Shown piece by piece: positions 42,981-52,193 of a DNA stretch of 64,000 nucleotides; position 1 is the stretch's first letter, and every line of letters starts with the position of its first letter. Source of the DNA: Cerasicoccus sp. TK19100 (GTDB taxonomy: Bacteria > Verrucomicrobiota > Verrucomicrobiia > Opitutales > Cerasicoccaceae). Position numbers and translations under genes: made by a program. The notes under the pieces were generated by a model. The model did not search any database. It saw nothing but the letters and a program-made list of their open reading frames with translations, and was not told the DNA's origin. Where the stretch lies: contig NZ_JAPWDU010000001.1 of the NCBI RefSeq assembly GCF_027257155.1, positions 186,001 through 250,000 of the forward strand, in the 5' to 3' direction.

Positions 42981-43633
42981 AAATATCCCGATATTTAATC
43001 GGACTATCTCTCTTCCTGGCAGTGACGCTATCCGGCGAAATGGAAATTGTCGCGCATGCTGATCGCTCGGTTTCCAGATATACGCCTGAGGAGGTGGTTC
43101 AGCCCAGCAAAACGTTGCGTGTTTCAGCACGAGGCGGGCATGCGCATAAGATCTATCTCGTATTTGATTTAGCAGACCTTAGTGAAGATGCTCTGGACGA
43201 TCTGGAGAACGCGTCAGTTTCGCTGAACACGCGAGTGGAAGACTACCTCCTGGGCGAACCGGCAGGATTGACACCTATATCGGTGTATGGACTTACGAGT
43301 GATATCGATGACCCGACTTTGTCAGCGATCACTTGGGAGAACGCGCCCGCGAATGACGCCAATAACCCTAGTTTGCTGGAGCGAGGAAAGGCTACATTGC
43401 TGGCGACTACGCAGGTTGATACCTCTACCTTGAAAGGTGACGAGGCTGTGGTTTGGAGTGACGAGCGACTTGTGAAAATGATTCAGAAAGTTGGCAGTGA
43501 TCGGACGGGCTCGAGGTATCTTACGCTCATTATCGTTTCCGAGGGGATGGTGGATGACGCCGGAGTTATCTTCTTTTCAGAGAAAGGAACCTCTCTGATG
43601 AAGCGCGAGCCGAAGTTGGTTTTGGAGTTTTAG
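42977..43633 (+). CDS. Secreted DNRLRE/CBM96-like carbohydrate-binding protein
   Basis: 218 residues; signal peptide about 1-19. The rest is a single beta-sandwich: ADRSVSRYTPEE near the start, KIYLVFDLADL in the middle, ITWENAPAND and a final LIIVSE...GVIFFSEKG with KREPKLVLEF. These are the landmarks of the DNRLRE domain, part of which is classified as CBM96; characterised CBM96 modules bind alginate. As a free-standing domain it may present glycan to the cell. Translation is coupled to the transporter gene by a 4-bp overlap. Confidence 0.7.
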   Translation: MKISRYLIGLSLFLAVTLSGEMEIVAHADRSVSRYTPEEVVQPSKTLRVSARGGHAHKIYLVFDLADLSEDALDDLENASVSLNTRVEDYLLGEPAGLTPISVYGLTSDIDDPTLSAITWENAPANDANNPSLLERGKATLLATTQVDTSTLKGDEAVVWSDERLVKMIQKVGSDRTGSRYLTLIIVSEGMVDDAGVIFFSEKGTSLMKREPKLVLEF

Positions 43634-43640
43634 TCTTAAC

Positions 43641-45746
43641 ATGTTGCGCTTATTTTACCACATCCAGTTGCTGTTTCGACTATGGGTAGGGGCGGTGTTT
43701 ACTCTGATCTATGGCTTGGAAAGCTTCGCCGTAGAGGAAAGCACACAATTGTCTCGTCCTGTGGCAGAGCTTCAACTGCTGACTCCTGCCAACAATTCCA
43801 CGACTTTTTCCAGAACGCCTGACTTTTTCTGGGCTTCAGAGCCTGACACTGATCGCTATGAGATCGAGATCGCGGTAGATCCGGAGTTTAAGAAAATCAT
43901 TGATCGCGACGTGATGGAGATTGCGCGGTATGTGGTGGATAAGCCCTTGCCGGTGGGGGAGCTTTATTGGCGGGTGCGACCTATTGGAGAAGATGGCGGT
44001 GTGAGCCCGGCCTCGGTATCTCAATTTACAATCCGGGATATTCAGAACATCTATGACATTCCGGATGGTGCTGATGCGGCTGGAATTGAACAGGTCATAA
44101 AAGAAGCTGCCGCGAACACGCCATGTATCGTTCGTTTCGCGAAGAAGGGGCATTATCGCATTGCGCCCACTGATACGGATTTGATCAGGCTGAACAAAGT
44201 GTCGGATATGATCATTGAAGGGCAGGGGGCTGAGTTGATCATTACTGAAGTGGATCGTGGTCTCGCTCATTTAATTGAGTGCAATGGCATCCTGATTCGC
44301 GACTTAACTATCCGTTATGATCCCCTTCCTTTTGCAATTGGCGTTGTGCAAAGCGTGGATGACTCGACGGGTGAGTTTAGCGTGGTCATGGAGCACCCTG
44401 AGTTACCTGCTTTTGATAGTCCGACCATACTCAAGCATTGGACTTGGGGGGTGCTTCTTGATCCGAGAATTCCGGGCAAGCTCCTGGACGATTCGCCGCT
44501 AGTTTTATCGACGATTGAGCGTAAGGTCCGTAAGCAGGTTAATGGAGAACGCGAAGCCACATACACGCTTGAACTTAAGTCGCCGCATCAGGCGAAGTTC
44601 TTCACGCCCGGAAGTAAATACATAGTTTTTGCACGCCATAAAGGGCGCGGGCTGACTCGGGTGGAAGGCGGAAAGAATGTCACGTTCTTCAATCTAACCA
44701 ATTATGGTGTTTCAGGCGGACATTATACGAGTTTTGAGAGCTCTGCGCTAAAGGTGCTGCATTGTCAGTCTCTGATTCCCGATGGCCAATGGTTTGGCGG
44801 CAATGCGGATGGGTTGCACGTGCGCTCAAGCGAAGTTGGCCCTTGGGTGGAGAAATGTAATTTTGAAGGTATAGGCGATGACGCCATTGCGATCTACGCC
44901 AAGGGCGTCTTTATTCTCAAGCAGGAATCGCCTACAGAGCTTCGGGTTGATCTTCAGTTTTGTAATTTGAAGGCTGGCCACTCGGTTCGCATTTTCAATC
45001 CACGCGATGGAACCACGGTTGTTGAGGAGGCGAAGGTCGACTCTATTGAGCTGCAAAACGCTGGTTCCGGCGGCGTTGAGAAGGAGCATTTTCTACTTAC
45101 CTTGACTAAGCCGATCAAGCAGCAACTTGAAACCAATCGGTCGGACCCATTGCTCAACGATCAAATCTTTAGCCTCACTTTAGTGAACCGCGATTTCGCT
45201 GTGCGGAATAATCGTTTCTCCCGCATTCGTCGTTTTGGGACTGTCGTGCGTGCAATTAGTGGCGTTATCGAAAAAAATGACTACGCCTATATTTCCAATG
45301 TGCCGATTGTTCTACGCAACGAACCTGATCTTTGGCGCAATGGCCTGAGCAGTCAGGATATCTACATTCTGAACAATACGATATCTGATTCGGGCTTCGT
45401 TAGGGGCAGGGAAGGCAAAGGTCAAATCGAAGTAATTATGTACAAGATGGCCCACGCCTTGGCGGATGGCCGTGGGCATGAAAACATCCTTATATCTGGT
45501 AACCGAATCAATAACTGGCAGGAGTACGGTATATCCGTACAGAATGCTCGGAATGTTCAGATTTTGAATAACTTGCTGACGAGTGATTTGAACGACTTCG
45601 ACAACGATCGCAGTCACTTTGGCATTTATGTGAATAATGCCGAAGAAGTCATAATTGAAGGAAACCGTATCAATGATTCCAGGCGACTAGATGCTGTGGT
45701 GGAAGTCAGTGAGAATACCGATAGAGTTATTATTAAGGAGAATTAA
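43641..45746 (+). CDS. Secreted right-handed parallel beta-helix protein with N-terminal Fn3-like domain
   Basis: 701 residues. Signal or membrane segment about 8-30. A fibronectin-III-like domain (about 40-132: LLTPANNSTTFSRTPDFFW...GELYWRVRPIGEDG) precedes a long beta-helix (about 140-700). The helix has NADGLHVRSSEVGPWVEKCNFEGIGDDAIAIY, a D-G-x-H plus D-D pattern seen in GH28-, GH110- and lyase-type helices, and repeated N-N-I coils (ISGNRINNW, ILNNLLTSD, IEGNRIND). It is probably a glycoside hydrolase or lyase; family and substrate are not assignable. It lies 7 bp after the CBM96-like gene and 3 bp before the next helix gene. Confidence 0.75.
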   Translation: MLRLFYHIQLLFRLWVGAVFTLIYGLESFAVEESTQLSRPVAELQLLTPANNSTTFSRTPDFFWASEPDTDRYEIEIAVDPEFKKIIDRDVMEIARYVVDKPLPVGELYWRVRPIGEDGGVSPASVSQFTIRDIQNIYDIPDGADAAGIEQVIKEAAANTPCIVRFAKKGHYRIAPTDTDLIRLNKVSDMIIEGQGAELIITEVDRGLAHLIECNGILIRDLTIRYDPLPFAIGVVQSVDDSTGEFSVVMEHPELPAFDSPTILKHWTWGVLLDPRIPGKLLDDSPLVLSTIERKVRKQVNGEREATYTLELKSPHQAKFFTPGSKYIVFARHKGRGLTRVEGGKNVTFFNLTNYGVSGGHYTSFESSALKVLHCQSLIPDGQWFGGNADGLHVRSSEVGPWVEKCNFEGIGDDAIAIYAKGVFILKQESPTELRVDLQFCNLKAGHSVRIFNPRDGTTVVEEAKVDSIELQNAGSGGVEKEHFLLTLTKPIKQQLETNRSDPLLNDQIFSLTLVNRDFAVRNNRFSRIRRFGTVVRAISGVIEKNDYAYISNVPIVLRNEPDLWRNGLSSQDIYILNNTISDSGFVRGREGKGQIEVIMYKMAHALADGRGHENILISGNRINNWQEYGISVQNARNVQILNNLLTSDLNDFDNDRSHFGIYVNNAEEVIIEGNRINDSRRLDAVVEVSENTDRVIIKEN

Positions 45747-45749
45747 ATC

Positions 45750-47462
45750 ATGCCTAAGCTTATTGCTTTTCTTAGAGAGTTTCTTGTGTCACTGGCGCTT
45801 TTATCTGGCGCTTGCCTGGGTGCGGAGTCGACTGAGTTGCACGTCAGAGATTTTGGAGCGATTCCGAATGACCAGCTCAGTGACACAGCGGCGATACAAA
45901 AAGCCATCGAAGCGGCGATAGAGCAGAAAGCCGAACGGTTGATTTTTGAGCCGGGAACGTATCGTTTGTTGGAAGTCGTATCTGTGACGGGATACGGGCA
46001 CGACAACTACTTGGTGATTAATGGTGCGAGGGATCTTGAGCTGCTTGGCGCAACGGATACGGCAGGGATGCCCGCCACCCGCTTGGAGAGGGCCATCACA
46101 CTGAATAATGATTCAAAGCCGCCGATCCAATTGCGTATCCACGACGCCAAAGGATTAGCTTTAAGGAATTTTATTTTGAGCAATGATCCACCCATGGGCT
46201 CGACTGCGCGGGTGGTCGCCGTGGATAAGGAGAATGATACGGTCACGGTTGAAGTGCTGCCATCGTTGCCTGCCTACGACGGCATGCGAGCTGCTTCAGC
46301 TCATGCCTGGGAACAGGATTCCGGAACACTTAAGCGTTTCGGAGCTAGACCTTCGGAGGCGACACTCACGATTGGGCTAAATGTTCAGGCGTATTGGTCG
46401 GTTGTCCCTAATTCAGATGGCCGTTTGCTGAAGATGACGGGGCAGGGGTTCAGTGACTACCTTGAGCCGGGAGACTTGGTTAGCTGGCATCATAAATCGA
46501 GCGACGCGTTTAATCAGATCGAGATGATGTACTCGGAAGATGTTGTCCTGGAAAATATCAATCTTCCAAATGTCAGTAACGCTGGCATTCTGGCTGGATA
46601 CAATCGCAATGTCACCCTGAGGCAGATGCGGTTTATGCCGGAAAATGGAAATCTGGCTGTTGGTGGTCGCGATGGCGTTCACTTCAGTAACACTGCTGGA
46701 GAGTTATTGGTCGAGGACTGTTATTTCAAGGGGTTACGCATGGACCCGCTCGTCATTCGTAAAAGCTTTGGCGTGATCAAGGAAGTGAAGTCGGATAGAG
46801 AAATTGTTATCGAAACCAATCTTAAGCCCGCTGGAAAAATCCCGGCAGGCGACGCGTTGCGGTTTTGGATTGGAGCGGAGCCACAGGATCGCAATGTAGC
46901 GAAGGTCGAGACGATCGGGGAGAAGCGCTATCTTTATCGTGTTGAAGGTGGATTGCCAGATGGCGTCGCTTCCGGAGATGTCATTAGTTTTCAGACTTAT
47001 ACCCTCGATAGAGGGATCATCCGCGACTGCGTTTTTGAAGGAAACTTTGGCAGTGCGATTGTGAATTTTGAAGAGAATGTCATCATCGAGGACTGTATTT
47101 TTCGGGATAACTCTTATCAGATCAAGCTAGGCGCAAACTATGTTTCCGGCGCTTTCGCGAGGAATATCGTTTTCCGCAATAACCTGTGTGAAGACGTTAG
47201 TTGGGTCGACATTGCGCGTCGCGGACAGCCGGCGATTTTGCTGATTCACTCACTGAATCGCTACTTTGAGAATCCCATGTATAATCAGCATATTGAAATT
47301 TACGGGAACACTTTCAAAAATCCTCATGGCTATCCTGATGCGGTGGCGATCGATGTCCGCAATGCTACGAACGTTCATATCTTTAACAACGTCTATGAGG
47401 GGTTTGAGCAGTCGGTGGCGGTTGATAAAAAATCTACTCGAGCTATTCGAGTGGATGATTAG
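45750..47462 (+). CDS. Secreted right-handed parallel beta-helix protein
   Basis: 570 residues; ribosome site AAGGAG lies at the end of the upstream gene; signal peptide about 1-24. The start ELHVRDFGAIPNDQLSDTAAIQKAIEAA is the classical first turn of pectate-lyase-3/GH28-like helices. Later come GDLVSWHHKSSDAFNQ and GGRDGVHFSNTAGELLVEDCYFKGLRMDPLVI, shared in outline with the helix proteins at 47493 and 54120, then stacks of FRDNSYQIKLG and FRNNLCEDV coils. Function likely polysaccharide cleavage. It ends the plus-strand operon and faces the convergent helix gene. Confidence 0.75.
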   Translation: MPKLIAFLREFLVSLALLSGACLGAESTELHVRDFGAIPNDQLSDTAAIQKAIEAAIEQKAERLIFEPGTYRLLEVVSVTGYGHDNYLVINGARDLELLGATDTAGMPATRLERAITLNNDSKPPIQLRIHDAKGLALRNFILSNDPPMGSTARVVAVDKENDTVTVEVLPSLPAYDGMRAASAHAWEQDSGTLKRFGARPSEATLTIGLNVQAYWSVVPNSDGRLLKMTGQGFSDYLEPGDLVSWHHKSSDAFNQIEMMYSEDVVLENINLPNVSNAGILAGYNRNVTLRQMRFMPENGNLAVGGRDGVHFSNTAGELLVEDCYFKGLRMDPLVIRKSFGVIKEVKSDREIVIETNLKPAGKIPAGDALRFWIGAEPQDRNVAKVETIGEKRYLYRVEGGLPDGVASGDVISFQTYTLDRGIIRDCVFEGNFGSAIVNFEENVIIEDCIFRDNSYQIKLGANYVSGAFARNIVFRNNLCEDVSWVDIARRGQPAILLIHSLNRYFENPMYNQHIEIYGNTFKNPHGYPDAVAIDVRNATNVHIFNNVYEGFEQSVAVDKKSTRAIRVDD

Positions 47463-47492
47463 TTTCTCGAAAAACGGCTAAAGGCTCAAAAA

Positions 47493-49175
47493 TTAGGTTT
47501 CGTCGATATGGATTGAGCGCGTAGTGTCTTTATCGATCCGAACACGTTCATCAATATTCTCGTATTGATTATTCCAAATTCTCACATCGCGAGCGGTCAT
47601 CAGTTGAATGCCAATGGTCGAGTTTCGAAAGTGGTTTTCCGTAATTTCAATGTCATGATTAAGCGGTAGGTCGAAGCCAAAGGAATGCACGCCGATGCAG
47701 CCTGCGGTTCCATACCTTGGGAAAAATCCGCAGTTATCGAATTCGCATTGTGCGATATGGATGTTCGTCGCATGGCCTCCCTCGGAGTGGGTTGGCATTT
47801 CCGCGCCCAGCAGCACTCCGGGGTTCATAATGTTCTGGTAGCGATTATTGAGAATGGTCAAGTTGTCATAGCGAGATAGATGACCGGCTCCCGCAATGTT
47901 CATGAACTCAGAATTTGTGCATGTGTATTGATCGGCTTCCCATCCGCGGGCAGAGCATATGGTGTCTTTTCGGACGAACTCAGGAATGGGACACGTGAAC
48001 TGAACTCGATAGAGATGCCCTCTTGTTTCGTTCTCGACGACTGACTCCAACCTGGCGGATTTTACGATGCGAGTTTGTTGCGAGAGTTGATCATAAAACT
48101 CAATCACGCTGCCGGGCAGGATCGGCGCGTAGGTGTACTTGCAGAAGAAAATCGCTTCGTTCGCATCGATGTGACTCTGGAAGTGAAGCCAGTTGCTGTG
48201 CATGTTTTGCCCGTCCATACGTACGCCATGGACTTGAAAGTCATCCACGGTAATGCGTCCGCTGCACTTAAAGATTTTCCAAGCGTCCCGAGGACCGGTA
48301 AAAAGTCGGTGGCCATCGGGGCGAAAGTGAACAGCATTGGCTGTGATGTTTCGACAGCTTTCAGTAAGCATGCAGAAACCGTTGCTGTTGTAAGTGCGTA
48401 GATTCTGTAAATGAAGGTTATCGCATTGGCTGATGTAAATCTGGAAATCCGTTTTGGCTCCTTGATGCCATGAGAGGTATTCGCCGCAGTTAACCATAGC
48501 GTGCATGCGTGCATCGCTGATCTTCAAGCGGTCCTGGCCAGCAGATTTCCAGTTAGCGCTGGCACCTTGCCCGTAGGTGATGCTCTCGCCGGTGAGCTTT
48601 GCGCCATTGTCCGTGAAACGGTTAACGCAATACGCACCCATATTGTCCCAACTCGGGCAGCCCGGCAAGACTTCGACGATTATGGCGTCGTTTGTTTTTT
48701 GGGTTACCAGACCAGCGGAAGTAAAAGCTGGCTCGCGGGTGAACGCCAAGTTTTGCAGCCTTAGCTCAGGGCAGTGTTCACACCAGAGTATCGCCGGTAG
48801 AAAGTCATCGTTTTTTAAATCGTTCCAGCCGACCAGAGTGGTGGCTGGTTTCCCGGTTTGGTCGACGGCACCATGGAGGGTGAATGATGGCAAGTCATCG
48901 AGCAGGATGTGGCAGTCCTTTTTTTGTTCGATGTCACGGCTTCCGGCGTCGTGGATAATGCCGCCTGTTGCATGGGCGATGCTGCTCTTTAGAATGTAGC
49001 GTCCTGCTTCAAAATGTATGCGGGTAATGCCTGTCTCTTTCGCCTCCCTAACCGCCTGCCGTATTCCCGGCGCTGAATCAACGTCTCCTGGTCGCGTGTA
49101 GTGACTGATGTCGATATATGTAGGGCAGATTGTTTCTGAAGGGGCGGTCGTTGTAATCGGTTGCGATGTATCCAT
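47493..49175 (-). CDS. Right-handed parallel beta-helix protein without a visible signal peptide
   Basis: 560 residues. It begins MDTSQPITTTAPSETICPTYIDISHYTRPGD, with no hydrophobic export segment, then IHFEAGRYIL. It shares GEYLSWHQGAKTDFQIY and RPDGHRLFTGPRDAWKIFKCSGRITVDDFQVHGVRMDG with the other helix proteins, but the D-G-x-H position reads D-A-W-K. Coils such as ILNNRYQNIMNPG, ITENHFRNSTIGIQ and IWNNQYENID end the protein. It may work in the cytoplasm on imported oligosaccharides, or the start may be misjudged. Two operator-like sites lie 11 and 34 bp upstream. Confidence 0.72.
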   Translation of the reverse strand: MDTSQPITTTAPSETICPTYIDISHYTRPGDVDSAPGIRQAVREAKETGITRIHFEAGRYILKSSIAHATGGIIHDAGSRDIEQKKDCHILLDDLPSFTLHGAVDQTGKPATTLVGWNDLKNDDFLPAILWCEHCPELRLQNLAFTREPAFTSAGLVTQKTNDAIIVEVLPGCPSWDNMGAYCVNRFTDNGAKLTGESITYGQGASANWKSAGQDRLKISDARMHAMVNCGEYLSWHQGAKTDFQIYISQCDNLHLQNLRTYNSNGFCMLTESCRNITANAVHFRPDGHRLFTGPRDAWKIFKCSGRITVDDFQVHGVRMDGQNMHSNWLHFQSHIDANEAIFFCKYTYAPILPGSVIEFYDQLSQQTRIVKSARLESVVENETRGHLYRVQFTCPIPEFVRKDTICSARGWEADQYTCTNSEFMNIAGAGHLSRYDNLTILNNRYQNIMNPGVLLGAEMPTHSEGGHATNIHIAQCEFDNCGFFPRYGTAGCIGVHSFGFDLPLNHDIEITENHFRNSTIGIQLMTARDVRIWNNQYENIDERVRIDKDTTRSIHIDET

Positions 49176-49185
49176 TGCACAAAAA

Positions 49186-49223
49186 TTGCTATTATTGCAC
49201 TATTGTATTTGCTTTATTAGCAA
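49186..49223. promoter_or_regulatory. TTGCT-N5-AGCAA operators, sites 2 and 3
   Basis: Two sites in tandem: TTGCTATTATTGCAC (49186-49200, degenerate right arm) and TTGCTTTATTAGCAA (49209-49223, both arms perfect). The centres are 23 bp apart, about two helical turns, which would suit cooperative binding. They precede the beta-helix gene that starts at 49175. Confidence 0.65.
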
Positions 49224-49386
49224 GACGTCAACCGGCAAATGCCAGTATTCTTGGCTGGGTAACCCTTATATGGGAGGGCCAGTGGTTGCTTTGATAAGCA
49301 GTTTTTGCCCCGTATTTACGACATTAATGGCGCAAGTATATTCCTTCGCGGTTTTAGAACTGCGCTAGTTGAGGGGGGGGGGCTCC

Positions 49387-50130
49387 TTAATAGATGGGCT
49401 TGTCGTGAGCCTTATTGGATTCAGAGCTAAGCTCTTGGAGAATTTCCTCTTTGCATTGTAGTAGACGAGGAAGATATTTTGAGACCGTCTTGGGCGATAC
49501 CTTTGGCGAACTGAAGCCGATGGCCGCCATAAAATTAACTTCAATGCTAATCGCCAGCGTATTATCATGGATGGCGTATTCGCATTCACGAACTTCGGAA
49601 AGCTTTTCCTGTAGATGCTTTACTGAGTCAAATTTCGGGATATCCCGGCCCGTATATAATTCAACGACTGTCTCATCCGGGAGTAGGGCAAGCAGTGCAA
49701 TGCCCAAGCCGGAAACTGTGGCTGGCCATACGTCCAGGCTGCTGATTGCGGTGGTAAGAGGCTCATCGGGCTTTGCGTGGTAAAGGAAGGAGACGGATCG
49801 ATTCCACAGGAGTCCCATGGCGGTAGTCATATTTAGCTCATTGTGCAAGCTGGCCATCGGACCTATCGCTTTGTAGAAGCCCGAAGCATGCATGGTTTGT
49901 GTCGCTAACACAGGCACCGCGGGGCCGGCGGCGTATTTTCGCTTGTCTGTCCAGTGAAGCATACCGGATGCGGCTAAGGTCCTTAACAAGCGATGCACGC
50001 GAGTCGTTTCCATATTCAGCTCCGCAGCGACTTGGGCGACGCCCACCGGTTCGGAGCGGCTCAAAACCGCCTGGAGGCAGAGTATGCCATCGATGAGGCT
50101 TTTATTCGGCTGTTTGGGTAATGCGACCAT
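49387..50130 (-). CDS. IclR-family transcriptional regulator, candidate regulator of block C
   Basis: 247 residues. Winged HTH at the start (LIDGILCLQAVLSRSEPVGVAQVAAELNMETTRVHRLLRTLAASG) and a diverged effector domain (about 85-235, with SFLYHAKPDE and SGLGIALLALLP). It lies in the middle of the block whose promoters carry the TTGCT-N5-AGCAA palindrome and is the only DNA-binding protein there, so it is the best candidate binder. No copy of the palindrome was seen in front of its own start. Confidence 0.85.
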   Translation of the reverse strand: MVALPKQPNKSLIDGILCLQAVLSRSEPVGVAQVAAELNMETTRVHRLLRTLAASGMLHWTDKRKYAAGPAVPVLATQTMHASGFYKAIGPMASLHNELNMTTAMGLLWNRSVSFLYHAKPDEPLTTAISSLDVWPATVSGLGIALLALLPDETVVELYTGRDIPKFDSVKHLQEKLSEVRECEYAIHDNTLAISIEVNFMAAIGFSSPKVSPKTVSKYLPRLLQCKEEILQELSSESNKAHDKPIY

Positions 50131-50274
50131 CTTCTTTCGATCTATCTTTACGGGAATATGTCTTTTGGCAACGTCATCTCACGCTTTGTCTCGAGATCCT
50201 GCTTGGTGGGAGAGGATGGTTGTCTCCATCGAGTAAGATTAGCATGGGGAATCAAGTATCTCTGGAAAAACGAT

Positions 50275-50301
50275 AAAAAGCCGCCCTGTGCAGGCGGCTT
50301 T
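50275..50301 (-). terminator. Rho-independent terminator after the PEP-CTERM gene
   Basis: On the minus strand AAAGCCGCC pairs with GGCGGCTTT around a 7-nt loop, followed by TT and AT. It lies 24 bp after the stop of the PEP-CTERM gene at 50325. Confidence 0.75.
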
Positions 50302-50324
50302 GTCAAAGTAAAAATGGGCTCGTT

Positions 50325-51194
50325 TTAGCGGCGCCGACGGATGGTTGCAATGCCCAGAGTCAGGGCACCTAGCATCATTGCATAGGTCGCAGGTTCAGGG
50401 ATGGTTGATCCAGTTACCTGGAAATAGGAGTCCGGGTCGTTGCTGAAAAGCAGATTATCGAGCTGCGCGTCATTGTTGCCGCCAACGGTTAGGCGGGTTA
50501 GGCCGGGGGTTACCGAGCTGGCAATGGAAGCGCCAGCAATGTCGGCTGTTCCCAGGTTGTCGACATCAGGGTTAGCCCAAATGTCGATCGTGTCGGTGTC
50601 GAAGTCCAGTCGAGCGAGAATTAGATTATTGCTATCGGCAACAATGACACTGCTGGCGGTGACCTGACTGTTTCCTCCCATGCCGTTGCCTGTGTAGTAA
50701 AGATTTCCATCGGAACCGGCACCTAGAATCATACCATTTCCAAGGGAAGCATTGAGGTTGGAGTTGTTAAAGGCAATGGCGGCGAAAGAGCCGCTACCAG
50801 CCGATGGCACATTAACGAGAAAAGATATCCAGGCCTCGCCGCTGTTTACCGTTGACTCAAGGTCGCGACCTACTGCGCGGCTGTTGGTTCCGGTGAATGG
50901 GCTGGCTGTTGACAGCTCAAACAGCACCTTGCGCGGGCCTGCTCCAGTGCTTTGCGGCCGATTGTAATTGGTGCCGCTTGGAGCGGAGAGATCATCGGAA
51001 ATGACATCCACCAAAGTTGTAGAACCACTGTCCCAGACGCTGCCTCCTGCAAAGCCAGATCCCGTAGTGTTAGCGGGACTTGTGTTCAAGGTAGTGGGCA
51101 CCGTGGAGACGCTATTGAAATCAGCAATTGTTGTGAAGCCGAAGCTAACGCTGGTCGACGCCAGTATGGAGAGGAGTGCTGGGGTGATTTTCAT
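50325..51194 (-). CDS. PEP-CTERM sorting-domain protein, concanavalin-like
   Basis: 289 residues; signal peptide about 1-19. The middle is a Ser/Gly/Asn-rich beta protein with AVGRDLESTVNSGEAWISFLVN and ILARLDFDTDTIDIWANPD, a pattern common in verrucomicrobial LamG-like PEP-CTERM proteins. The end STIPEPATYAMMLGALTLGIATIRRRR is a clear PEP-CTERM signal. It lies 83 bp downstream of a pseudopilin gene on the same strand and ends in a terminator. Together they repeat the pairing seen at 13563-14912. Confidence 0.82.
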   Translation of the reverse strand: MKITPALLSILASTSVSFGFTTIADFNSVSTVPTTLNTSPANTTGSGFAGGSVWDSGSTTLVDVISDDLSAPSGTNYNRPQSTGAGPRKVLFELSTASPFTGTNSRAVGRDLESTVNSGEAWISFLVNVPSAGSGSFAAIAFNNSNLNASLGNGMILGAGSDGNLYYTGNGMGGNSQVTASSVIVADSNNLILARLDFDTDTIDIWANPDVDNLGTADIAGASIASSVTPGLTRLTVGGNNDAQLDNLLFSNDPDSYFQVTGSTIPEPATYAMMLGALTLGIATIRRRR

Positions 51195-51277
51195 AGTATT
51201 TTGGTTTTTCGTGGATTAATTGATGGGTCTGTTATACGCGAATTGGGATGGTGAAAAGTGTTTGGGCAGCATGACGA

Positions 51278-51949
51278 TCAGTAGGCGCGTTTTCCTTTCC
51301 AGAAAGGTCCGTGAATCTCTTCAACGCGTGGATCGTCGGGCATAATCTCTTCGACGTGGCCGTCGAGGAAAACGACATTGTTATGATCGTGACGCTCCAA
51401 TGATTGGACCTGTGTTGGGAGCATAGCGGCAGTCATGCTGCTGGTTGTGTAGGTGTCTGAGAAAATTGCGGTTAGCGCTGGGTTTTCGATGATTGATATG
51501 GGGAGGTTCCACTTGTTTGGTTTATTACCGTTGTCGGTCTCGACTATTTGGATGTAGGCCAAGCGATCATTGATGGCGTATCCTCGGGCATTTATGACAT
51601 CATGGTCCATTGATGGGCATTCAAAGACGGTGTTCATCAAGCCTTCCGGGAACGCCTCGCCGCTTTTAATTTCTGGCACGCTATCCGCGCGATTTGGGTA
51701 AATATAGGGGAAAAGGGTTTCGACGAAGGTGTAATCCAACTGCGGTAAGGTGGACTCGTTCTCCTGAACATAGCTTATGGTCGCAAGGCCAAGTTGGCGA
51801 AGGTTAGAGGCGCATTTTGTATTATGCGCCGAGTGTTTAATATTGCCAACGACTGGGATGAGGATGGCACCGAGGATTGCGATGATGGCAACCACGGTGA
51901 GTAATTCCACCAGCGTGAATCCTTGTTTAACTTCTTTGATTTGGGGCAT
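51278..51949 (-). CDS. Type II pseudopilin-like protein (H-X9-DG / DUF1559-related)
   Basis: 223 residues. Prepilin motif KQGFTLVELLTVVAIIAIL with a hydrophobic helix at residues 10-32, the CASNLRQLGLA segment typical of this group, and RHDHNNVVFLDGHVEEI near the end, a good H-x9-DG motif. Probably inserted in the inner membrane and processed by a prepilin peptidase. Its promoter carries the TTGCT-type operator at 51990-52004, so it belongs to the block C regulon. Confidence 0.85.
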   Translation of the reverse strand: MPQIKEVKQGFTLVELLTVVAIIAILGAILIPVVGNIKHSAHNTKCASNLRQLGLATISYVQENESTLPQLDYTFVETLFPYIYPNRADSVPEIKSGEAFPEGLMNTVFECPSMDHDVINARGYAINDRLAYIQIVETDNGNKPNKWNLPISIIENPALTAIFSDTYTTSSMTAAMLPTQVQSLERHDHNNVVFLDGHVEEIMPDDPRVEEIHGPFWKGKRAY

Positions 51950-51989
51950 TTTAAACGTAGAGGTTAACCGTTAAAGTAGAAACTAAATA

Positions 51990-52004
51990 TTGCTATAATA
52001 GCAG
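51990..52004. promoter_or_regulatory. TTGCT-N5-AGCAA operator, site 4
   Basis: TTGCTATAATAGCAG: one base differs from the full palindrome. It lies 41 bp before the pseudopilin start on the minus strand. Confidence 0.65.
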
Positions 52005-52157
52005 ATAATGGGCGTTGTCAATACTTCTTTCGAGGCTTTAGGTGTTTTACGGGAAGCGAGTAGCAATCTGTTCTCAAAATATATTCGCTTCTTCTATAGG
52101 TAAACATTCGTAGCGACGGATTAGCCGCTTTTGTGAAACAGATTTCTAAATATAATC

Positions 52158-52172
52158 TTGCTTTAATAGCAA
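52158..52172. promoter_or_regulatory. TTGCT-N5-AGCAA operator, site 5
   Basis: TTGCTTTAATAGCAA: both arms perfect. It lies 22 bp before the GH16 start at 52194, in the region shared with the divergent pseudopilin gene. Confidence 0.7.
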
Positions 52173-52193
52173 TATTAATTTCAATTTTATGTC

